Below are positions 56,171 through 64,000 of a stretch of DNA of 64,000 bases, piece after piece; the first letter of the stretch is position 1; each line of letters begins with the position of its first letter. The notes beneath the pieces are model-generated. The model was not told the DNA's origin and did no database searches. It saw only the letters and a list, made by a program, of their open reading frames with translations. This stretch comes from Kuschelorhynchus macadamiae. Its lineage: Eukaryota > Arthropoda > Insecta > Coleoptera > Curculionidae. Made by a program: the position numbers and the translations under genes. The stretch spans positions 1,310,501 through 1,374,500 of the forward strand of contig JAUTXW010000064.1 of the NCBI GenBank assembly GCA_030620095.1, written 5' to 3'.

Positions 56171-58175
56171 GATTTCTACATTCGTCTAAATATTTCTAGT
56201 TTCTTGGAAATCAACGTAGCCTCATATCTAATATGGTGTCAAAATATGTAGTTGCGTGTTTGTCTGTTCTTTTGTTCTCATGTTCGATAATTATTAATGA
56301 AACTTATTTCTCTATTTTTATTGAAAATAGTACTAGATGACGAAGATAATATCTTCACGTGTAATGTAATAATGTACATTAACTTCAAGTTTTACTGGTC
56401 TTTTTTACTTTTAATTCTCTTATGCATTAGGCTTCTGGAGTAAAATTGGCGGTTTTTTCACTATTTATGTTAAGAATGTGTCATTAAGATAATTCAAATA
56501 AATTTCTTTTCCACAGTGCAAAAAATAAAAAATCCAGGTATGCCAATCAAAATGGCATGGCTCTAAAAAAAACAAAGCTTGGATAATAATGTAAATAATT
56601 CGTTAAAAGCGTTATAATAATTTTTAATACTAAAAAATCATAGTCTATGTTAGCTTCATGTATTCATTTCTTTTTCAATAGACAAGCATTAGCAAACATC
56701 AATAATTACGTTTACACGTTTAAAGAAGTTTAAAGGCTCTTCATATGTATTTATCCAACCAACGGTAAAGCAAAGGTGTGGCACTAAATGTAAATGTGAA
56801 AATATTGCATCTTTACCTCCTTCTATTTTTCCATGGGTGGTAATGATACCCTTGTTGAGAACAATATTTATGGGACAATACTCCGGAAGATTAAACCTGC
56901 TGGTATATTTAAAATAAGGAGTGTTTTGGGATTTCGGTTTTTAACGATAAATATAATTATTTATAGGCTAGCAACTTTAGCATGTTATAGACACTATCTT
57001 TGACATAATTATTTGACGTTTCCATTGCGATTGCAATAAAGCTTTAATATAATATTTTTAATTAATGTATTACATAAAGATAAAATAACATAGATTTTAT
57101 ATTCACAGCCTGAAAAATTAAATAAAAAGTTTTAATTTCACCAAATTAACTATAATGAATCAGGGTTCGGGAATTTTGCCTAAGATTTAATTTTAAAGTA
57201 CATATTTCTTCCAATATTCCCCGCCGGTCAACTAAAAAAACGAGGAATCTAGCTCATGCGGACGACGGAAAAGCATGACAGGCACTAAAGCAACCCAGGG
57301 ATTACGACATTAAATCTGCAATATTTGTATGTTAAGGAGGCATAATATAATTAAAATTAAGTCAGTATCTGTAAATTATGTTACAATTTTTTTTAAAAAC
57401 TAAATATCAATCAGACATATATGCAAGAAAGTTAAGCTCAAATCTACATTCTATATTTACTCTCGTCTGATATTAAGTGAGCAATCTATGGAAATAGCTC
57501 TTTAATTTTTGGAAGATAAGAAAGGCTGCAGCATAAGTAAATATTTTTTAAATTGAAAATATTATAGTTCGGATACAGATGGTTGGGAATAAATGAGATT
57601 TCTTTAGAAAAATTTTAAGGGCCGTCTGTTGACAGGTTTGAAGTCTATTTAAAGTATTAAAGAACTGACTGAAAATACTCGATTTTAAATACTAAAATGG
57701 TATTGTCAGGATATGATATATCACAGTCATTCACAACTTTTACTATTTTGTTCATGTGAATAAGGAAAAATACTATGCCCTCTAGTACACCTAATTTTAC
57801 AGTACAACTGCATGTATTAAAGGAATTATTTATTTTAAGTATTTATTTTCTATTAGTTCAACAGTTGCAACGGTCTAGCCTATGTAATAACTTCTTTTAA
57901 TCTGTCAACTAATATAATATGGGATATTAAGAAAAACTGCCAGGATTTTCTGGGTATTTTGAAAATTAGCTTTTATATAACATCTATTAAAATAAAAACT
58001 GTAACCTCGGTCTTTCTTTTGTTTCTGAAATTAAATTAATTAAAATATATAAGATTGTGTTGCTTCTAAAATGTCCACCATTCGTTTTTTAGGGCATTTC
58101 TTTCTTTTCAAAAATATGCATACGTATTCTTTTAATATGTTATATTATCCTTATCTGGAGCTGAATTGTATTTTT
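56171..58175. other. Long stretch without recognised genes
   Basis: AT-rich, no recognised repeats or motifs; a slightly GC-richer patch lies at 57220-57310. Confidence 0.45.
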
Positions 58176-58409
58176 AACGAATTAATATATTCGATTAACT
58201 CATGTTCTGTTAATAGTCTAATAAAAAAAAAATTGACAGTTCTACCTTGGGAGTCCCGTATTTTGCGTTTTGACGTATTCTTATATGAACGTCATTCTGA
58301 ATTGTAATACTTACACTGATACAAAAATCGTAATAATAATTGACAACTTCTTTGTCATCTTTTACAGTATTATTGTATACCATGTCAATATATATATATA
58401 TCAGTATTC

Positions 58410-59125
58410 CTCAATGACATGGCATCAATCTATACAGCTGAGGCATTTGCAATATTAAAATTACTAGAGTATATCTACATTAATAATCACATAATAAAGG
58501 TTACAAATTGGTCGGATTCACAATCTGTAGTATTATCCCTTAATAACAATTCGTACTGTAAACATATAATTGTCACAAACATCCTAAATTACCTTTTAAA
58601 ACTTTATTCCAATCAAGTGAAAATAATTTTAATATGGGTGAAGAGCCACACTGGTATAGCTGGCAACGAACAAGTTGATAAGGCTGCAAAGTAAGTAAAA
58701 ACTATCAAGATTGGGAAAGAAATTATCAGGAATATTCTAATAATACCCTAAATACATATACATCAATATACCCTGAACTCAACCAAAAGGCTTTGATTCA
58801 CTATATACATTTTCCAAGACATTTATCTGTATCTTATTTTCGATTCCTAGTTGGGCATGCAAATGTCAATAGTCACCTTTTCAAAATGAGTCTCAGTAAT
58901 AGTCTTCTATGTTCTTGTGATAATGTAAGCTACGACGATCTAAATCACCGTTTATTCAATTGCAAGCTCAACACACAAGGTGTATCCTATATAATTTCAC
59001 AATTAGGTCAATTAAAATTACTGCCAATGTCACACTCAATGTTAATGCAAAATGCAGTCAAAAATAATAAATTGGAAAGTATATTCTTGGAGTACTTAAA
59101 AAGATGTAGCGTTAGAGTTTAGAAT
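58410..59125 (+). pseudogene. RNase H domain and C-terminus of a non-LTR retrotransposon
   Basis: 58419-58694 reads SIYTAEAFAILKLLEYI, VTNWSDSQSVVLSLNNN, ILIWVKSHTGIAGNEQVDKA, AK: the TAEAFAI (Glu), SDSQSV (Asp) and WVKSHTGIxGNExVDKAAK motifs of the ribonuclease H of I/Loa/R1-like elements. After a frameshift, 58793-59122 reads FPRHLSVSYFRFLVGHANVN, SHLFKMSLSNSLLCSCDNVS, NHRLFNCKLN, the usual post-RNase H region with a Cys/His pattern. The first RNase H Asp (IYTDGSK) is not preserved before 58419, although 58310-58330 (NTYTDTK) may be its decayed trace. The RT is absent. Confidence 0.82.
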
Positions 59126-59230
59126 ATTTAGAATTACTACACTAACATAGAACGAAAGCTTTCACGGCTGTGATCAATCAAGAAATTATGGTTCTTGGGA
59201 TTACACTGTGTCAAAATAGAATCACTTTCC

Positions 59231-59258
59231 GACGTTTCGCTGCACGAGGCATCTTCAG
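59231..59258 (-). ncRNA. Hammerhead-ribozyme-like motif, PLE-3 left tail
   Basis: On the minus strand: CTGAAGA, T, GC, an 8-nt loop (CTCGTGCA), GC, GAAA, CGT, C. The core matches CUGANGA and GAAA exactly; stem II is weak (GC with GC, or alternatively TGC with GCA). Stem III would be the ACGU palindrome. Stem I forms from TCC before the core and GGA after it. In the right-tail copy the first pair changes from C-G to A-T, which keeps pairing. Confidence 0.55.
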
Positions 59259-59379
59259 GGATCTTTACTTCATGAGATCTGAATACTGAATGAGCTCGGA
59301 GAGACCCAGGCCGGCTATTTATAGTCGACCTGTGTTTACGGCAGCGTGACTCGGTGTAACGATCCGTTTCCACGTATGA

Positions 59380-61080
59380 TGAAGACCGAAGCCAGTATCT
59401 CTATTAAAATTGTTAGGATGCTTATAAATTTCAATAGATTCTCTAATTTTGCGTTTATAGAATCCCGAAACCGGTGCAAGAACTTTGGTTTTTTTTACAT
59501 TTATAACATGTCCAGTAGAATGTTGGTGTTCAGATACAGCAGATTGTACAACTTGTTTCTTTCTGATACGTCGTTCAAGTTCCTTAAACCTAGTCGATAT
59601 GGATAGTCCAGTTTCTCTAATATAGACATCACCACAGGAACAAGGAATTGCATATACTCCTTCCGTTTAAAAAGGAATAATGTCCTTTGGCGATCGCAAA
59701 CATTGTCCAATTTTCTTGTGTGTGTTGAAGATTGTACGTATGTTGGACCGGCGAAGTAACCTCTTGCAATCTTGTCTGTGGTTCCGTGTATAAATGGAAG
59801 AACTACACTTCCTATCGGTAATTTCTTATTAGTATCATTTCGTGTAGTAGGATTATTATGTTTTCTAATTGATCGTTTAATATCCTCAATGCAATATCCA
59901 TTCCTTCTTAAAGCTTTCAGTTTCTCTGTTTCCGATTGTAAAGAATTTTGGTCACAAATCGCGAGGGCTCTGTAAACCAATGAATTAACAACTGATTGCT
60001 TTTGTGCTCGATGATGATGAGAATTTGCATTTAAGTATCTGTTCGTATGCGTTAGTTTTCTATATACAGAATGTCCCAGGAACCATTCCCTTTCCTTTGT
60101 ACAAGAACATCTAGAAAGGGAATCGTGCCTTCTGATTTAATTTCCATTGTAAATTTTATATTAGCATGCTGTTGATTCAGACGATCAAGAAACCCAGGGA
60201 GGTTTTCTGGACCATGTGGCCATGTTACAAAAGTGTCGTCTACATATCTGAACCATGATTTTGGTTTTAATGGAGACGACTCTAAGGCTTCCTCCTCAAA
60301 AGCTTCCATGAGAATATTGGCTACTACTAGTGACAGTGAAGATCCCATGGCTGCTCCTGAGGTTTGCTCATAGAAAGTTCCTTGAAAGACAAAATACGTT
60401 GATGTAAGATATGCTTGAATTAGATCTAAAAGTAAATTGTCAATTTTATTACGGTGAAATTAAATATTATTGAAATTGAATCATTTATAGGCACATTCGT
60501 ATATAGCGATTCTACATCGAAACTGACTAAGATATCTTTGGGATCTAATTGGATTGATTTTAGTTTTTCTTTTCTACAAAATGCGTAGAGTTTCTAATAT
60601 ATAAATGTGTTTTTCCTGTAAAATTATTATGAATATTTGTAAGATATTTACCAATTTTTTAAGTAGGAGATCCTATTGCACTGACGATAGGTCGAAGTGG
60701 TACATTAATCTGGTGTATTTTAGGTAGTCCGTAAAACCGCGGGATACTGGAGCTGCTTGGCATTAACATCTTTTTCTCCTCTGCTGGTAGGTTGGATGCG
60801 TTTATAAGGTTGGTTATCCGTCTCTCAATTTTGTTGGTCGGGTCTGCTTGAATTACTCTGTAGATGTTGTCGTCCAAGTAGTTGTATTTTCTTTACGTAA
60901 TCTGTTTTGTCCATGACGACAGTGGCATTTCCCTTGTCCGCTGAAAGGACCAAAATGTCTGTATCGTTGTTTAATGTTTTTATCGCCGTTCTTTCTGCAG
61001 CTGATAGATTCGACTTTGGCGGGTTAGAATTTCTGATGATCTTCGCTGTTTCATACCTTATTACGTCACTTTCAGCAGAA
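59380..61080 (-). pseudogene. Penelope-type reverse transcriptase plus GIY-YIG endonuclease
   Basis: Minus strand. 61080-60860: SAESDVIRYETAKIIRNSNP, TLNNDTDILVLSADKGNATV, VMDKTDYVKKI (N-terminal PLE block with SADKGNATV). 60877-60659: IPRFYGLPKIHQINVPLRPI, VSAIGSPT (signature PLE motif). 60348-60052: GSSLSLVVANILMEAFEEEA, SWFRYVDDTFVTWPHG (catalytic YVDD intact), KFTMEIKSEGTIPFLDVLVQ. 59980-59640: LVYRALAICDQNSLQSETEK, SVVLPFIHGTTDKIARGYFA. After a frameshift near 59665: CSCGDVYI, SISTRFKELE, SAVSEHQHSTGHVINVKKTK, IYKHPNNFNRDTGFGLHHTW (GIY-YIG endonuclease). Disrupted by frameshifts near 60870, 60400-60660 and 59665, but the active-site motif survives. Confidence 0.9.
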
Positions 61081-61082
61081 GA

Positions 61083-61835
61083 TATTAGAATATATAGAGA
61101 ACAGATATTTAAATGCAAATTCCCATCATCATCCAGCACAAAAGCAATCAGTTATGAATTCATTGGTTTACAGAGCCCTCGCGATTTGTGACCAAAATTC
61201 TTTACAATCGGAAACAGAGAAACTGACTCAAGCTTTAAGAGGGATTGGATATTGCACTGAGGATATTAAACGATCAATTAGAAAACATAATAATCCTACT
61301 ACACGAAATGATACTAATAACGAATTACCGATAGGAAGTGTAGTTCTTCCATTTATACACGGAACTACAGACAAGATTGCACGGTTACTTGGCCGGTCCA
61401 ACATACGTACAATCTTCAACACAACCAGAAAATTGGACAATGTTTGCGATCACCAAAGGATATTATTCCTTTCCAAACGGAAAAAGTATATGCCTATATG
61501 CAATTCCTTGTTCCTGTGGTGATGTCCATATTGGAGAAACTGGACGATCCATATCGACTAGGCTTAAGGAACATAAACGATGTATTAGAAAGAAACAAAT
61601 TATACAATCTGCTGTATCTGAACACCAACATTCTACTGGACATGTTATAAATGTGAAAGAAACCAAAGTTCTTGCATCGGTTTCAGGATTCTATAAACGC
61701 AAAATTAGAGAATCTATTGAAATTTATAAGCATCTTAACAATTTTAATAGAGATACGGGCTTCAGTCTTCATCATACGTGGAAACCGATCGTTACACCGA
61801 GTCACCCTCCAGTAAACACAGGTCGACTATAAACG
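61083..61835 (+). pseudogene. Inverted partial copy: C-terminal and GIY-YIG region of PLE-3
   Basis: Plus strand: RYLNANSHHHPAQKQSVMNS, LVYRALAICDQNSLQSETEK, KRSIRKHNNPTTRNDTNNEL, PIGSVVLPFIHGTTDKIA, then with frame changes TYVQSSTQPENWT, and from 61377 an open stretch YAIPCSCGDVHIGETGRSIS, TRLKEHKRCIRKKQIIQSAV, SEHQHSTGHVINVKETKVLA, IYKHLNNFNRDTGFSLHHTW. The GIY-YIG domain here is better preserved than in the main copy and is followed by the element tail. There is no RT upstream, so this copy starts at the junction. Confidence 0.88.
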
Positions 61836-61892
61836 GCTGGCCTGGGTCTCTCCGAGCTCATTCAATGTTCCGATCTCGTGAAATAAAGATCA

Positions 61893-61927
61893 CTGAAGAT
61901 GCCTCGTGCAATCAAAAGCAAAACGTC
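61893..61927 (+). ncRNA. Decayed hammerhead-like motif, PLE-3 right tail
   Basis: CTGAAGA at 61893-61899 is followed by TGCCTCGTGCA, a 6-nt insertion, then AGCAAAACGTC: the GAAA box is mutated to AAAA. Stem I pairing is preserved by a compensatory change relative to the left tail. Almost certainly inactive. Confidence 0.5.
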
Positions 61928-61985
61928 TGAAAGTGATTCAATTTTGACACGGCAAATCCTTAGGACCATAATTTCTTAATTAGTA

Positions 61986-62268
61986 CACTAGTTTGCTTTG
62001 TTTCCTCTGTTTTTTTCCTGTAAATACATTATACCTATCCGGGCCCACCTGTTAATTGTCTACGTAATAAAAAAAAGTCCTGAGTTGGCCCCATGGCGAG
62101 AAGTGTGTGTCCCTGAGTTATCGTGGGTTTTGGGTTCTAATTGAGGCTAGATTAGGTTAATCTTAAATAAATGCTCATACGACTGCTTTAATCGATTCAA
62201 AATATGATCAAATACTTTATTAATAAAATAGTATGATAAATGGTGGCTAAATGAGTTTTACTCAAAGC

Positions 62269-62270
<2 letters not shown>
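61986..62270. other. No feature recognised
   Basis: Less AT-rich than average (contains CCGGGCCCACCTG and GGCCCCATGGCGAG); no coding or repeat match in the window. Confidence 0.4.

Positions 62271-62308
<38 letters not shown>
62271..62308. repeat. (TA)n microsatellite
   Basis: TA tract of about 38 bp between PLE-3 and the Tigger element. Confidence 0.95.
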
Positions 62309-62310
<2 letters not shown>

Positions 62311-62439
62311 GTGTTTTCATTCCGGGTGTACACGGTACGTTCACTACTGTCGTTCTGAAAAGAAAAGTTTTGCTGACGTTTCGCCAAAATCACATTTGGC
62401 ATTTTCGAAGCTTTCTTTCTCGCGTCCGAATAGAGACTG

Positions 62440-63590
62440 AAGTCTCTAAGTCAACGTTTTACTCGAGAATTTCGTCGAATCCAGCTTTACGGAAGCAGTT
62501 ATTGATGGTCTTGGATTCGAGTTTTTTCAATGAAGCAACAATCCAAATTAAGGCACTTACAACATTTATGGATTTCACCAATTGTTCGGTAGAATCAGAA
62601 TACTCCATAGATTCAAAAAGTCGCTTGATAAAAAACTTTCTGTAGTGGTTTTTAAAATTTTTAATCACGTCCTAGTCCAATGGCTCGCAATGTGATGTTG
62701 TATTTGATGGTAAAAAAATTATTTTAACATTTTTTAACTCCAGTTTTGGATGAGATGCAGCATTATCCAAAAATAAAAGTACATTTCAGTTTTGTCTTTG
62801 CATTTTTCGGTCAAATTTCATCAACCAATCCGACATTATATCCCTTGTCATCCATGTTTTCTTGTTATAGTACCATTCAAGTAGAAATTTTGCCACGCTT
62901 GATCCTTTAAAACAACGGGGTTTTTTACTTTTTCCAATCATCAGTGCATTTTCTCTCTCTCCATTCATAGTGGAGCAAAGTAGAATAGTGAGTCTCTCCT
63001 TGGACGCTTTCCCGCCAGTACATGTTTCGCCTTTTAAAGAAAACGTTTTATTTGGCAGGTGCGGAAAAAGAGTTTCGTTTCATCGGCATTATAAATGTCT
63101 CTCGGTGCGTAGTTTTCGATAATAGCACGTAATTCCGTCCGCCAATCAGTTACCTGAATCAAGTTTACAGCCTGCTGCTTCACCACAGGTGAATTTGAAA
63201 GAGATATTATGACATTGACAGAACTGCTCCAACCATCCATTTTATCCTTTAGAACCATCAATTTCTAGATTCCTCGCAATTTCTTGTGCTTTTTCCTTTA
63301 TTATTGTACTACATATATTGGAATGTTTTTGGAGCGTACTTTACAAAACCAGTTGTAGACAATTTGGTCACCCCCAGTTTTCGCAAATTTCTTTTTCTCT
63401 TTCATGTTCCCGGTCTCGGCGAATCGCTTGTTAAGATGGCTCATGTTTCTCAAAATATTACTAATTTGAGATTTTTTTACACATAATTTTTCGGCTAATA
63501 CTCTAACACTAAGTTTGTTTTTTCCGCGTACTGGATTATTTCAGCTTTTTCTTGAAGACTCAAAAACTTTTTTTTGTTTGAAGACATATT
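62440..63590 (-). pseudogene. Tigger/pogo-type transposase (CENP-B-like), nearly full length
   Basis: Minus strand from 63587: MSSNKKKFLSLQEKAEIIQY, AEKNKLSVRVLAEKLCVKKS, QISNILRNM (pipsqueak/CENP-B type helix-turn-helix), a second DNA-binding segment (GDQIVYNWFCKVRSKNIPI, IIKEKAQEIARNL), then from 63261 DWRTELRAIIENYAPRDIYN, ADETKLFFR, a gap, STMNGERENALMIGKSKKPR, CFKGSSVAKFLLEWYYNKKT, WMTRDIMSDWLMKFDRKMQR, NVLLFLDNAASHP, then in another frame SNTTSHCEPLD and DVIKNFKNHYRKFFIKRLFE. The DDD triad (NADET, LDNAASH, EPLD) is visible throughout. Several frameshifts and stops (after NHYRK-preceding LD, near 62795 and 63260) inactivate it. Confidence 0.9.
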
Positions 63591-63717
63591 GATCGCACCA
63601 GAGTAACATTAAAACTAAGATATTCTATTGATGAAGACTACATTTTATAAAAATAAGGTGATCTATTTATTATGCAATTCACCGCAATTTACCTACAAGC
63701 CAGACAGCATAAGCCAG

Positions 63718-63749
63718 CCTATTGTTAAACTAGTGCTATTAACAATAGG
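63718..63749. repeat. Perfect 11-bp hairpin
   Basis: CCTATTGTTAA at 63718-63728 and TTAACAATAGG at 63739-63749 around a 10-nt loop. ATAAGC before and GCTTAT after (63708-63713 and about 63765-63770) could extend it across the short CGCCGCGCCG patch. Confidence 0.9.
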
Positions 63750-64000
63750 TAGGCGCCGCGCCGCTTATTAGCATAGATCTAAATATTGCCCATAATGTGC
63801 AATAAGAATATCAGCATTAAATGTGGGTTTTTCAAAAATTATCTGAACATCTGTCTGTTCTGAGGAGGTACATTTTACGGTTTTTATTAAAAATGTTCCA
63901 AATTTTACTGTCCGTGTCCGTTGTTGAGAGTGTCCGTTGTCAAGAGGGTTTAATACGCAGGAATACATATACTGACGGTCGGTGACTTTAAAATTATCCG

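Larger units (their letters stand above)
59140..61985 (-). mobile_element. PLE-3: Penelope-like retroelement with inverted second end
   Basis: The main copy reads on the minus strand (61080 to 59140). A second, inverted partial copy reads on the plus strand from about 61083 to 61985. Both outer tails share CTGGCCTGGGTCTCTCCGAG, TCATTCA, a GATCTC-TGAA word, CTGAAGATGCCTCGTGCA and ATTTTGACAC. The two copies meet head to head near 61080. The layout is the same as in PLE-1, although the two families differ in sequence. Confidence 0.9.
62440..63950 (-). mobile_element. Tigger/pogo DNA transposon remnant
   Basis: The transposase gene plus upstream non-coding DNA. On the minus strand the right end near 63909-63946 repeats CAACGGACAC and ACGGACAG in close succession, a pattern common at arthropod Tigger ends. 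The corresponding left end is not obvious beyond 62440. Confidence 0.6.

Overview
The window looks like repeat-dominated nuclear DNA of an arthropod, most probably an insect. It is very AT-rich, is littered with long (TA)n tracts, and every recognisable protein fragment belongs to a transposable element class typical of insects: Penelope-like elements (PLEs), Jockey-like and RNase-H-bearing non-LTR retrotransposons, an R2/R4-type retrotransposon with a restriction-like endonuclease, hAT, mariner-like and Tigger/pogo DNA transposons. I find no host gene with a credible exon series, no tRNA or rRNA gene, no CRISPR array and no bacterial-style operon. Species and order cannot be fixed from the sequence alone.

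Layout. 1-2.7 kb: two opposed copies of an abundant dispersed repeat whose internal ~130-150 bp units carry paired ATGGCGG motifs (here called the ATGGCGG repeat; ten blocks in the window). 2.8-4.4 kb: a complete but dead hAT element with perfect 8-bp target duplications. 5.4-6.5 kb: two mariner transposase fragments head to head. 9.1-11.5 kb: PLE-1 with an inverted second end. 11.7-17.7 kb: a large inverted duplication (2.1-kb arms) whose flanking module is circularly permuted between arms. 19.7-23.75 kb: a broken R2/R4-type retrotransposon interrupted by about 1.1 kb of other DNA. 24.35-26.57 kb: the most interesting locus, a 2,214-bp DNA transposon with CACTGGC ends and TTA target duplications, inserted in another repeat whose uninterrupted relative is also in the window. 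27.1-27.4 kb: a GC-richer island with homeodomain-type sites, the best candidate for host regulatory DNA.

28.3-30.7 kb: a decayed Jockey-like retrotransposon, followed by a 423-bp tandem duplication. 33-34.7 kb: a foldback element. 35.6-39.6 kb: duplicated non-coding segments and an ATGGCGG block. 39.6-46 kb: mostly unexplained AT-rich DNA. 46.1-52.7 kb: two long ATGGCGG blocks around a GGTACC-rich tandem repeat and a Jockey-like RT fragment. 53.3-54.0 kb: PLE-2 fragment. 54.5-56.2 kb: mariner-like element with long inverted repeats. 58.4-59.1 kb: RNase H domain of a non-LTR element. 59.1-62.0 kb: PLE-3 with an inverted second end. 62.4-63.95 kb: Tigger/pogo transposase pseudogene.

The coding pieces do not form a cooperating pathway: they are independent parasites at different stages of decay. 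The recurring non-coding themes are hammerhead-ribozyme-like motifs at PLE tails and in the inverted duplication, head-to-head duplicated PLE ends, and the ATGGCGG repeat, which resembles the YY1/Pleiohomeotic binding sequence.
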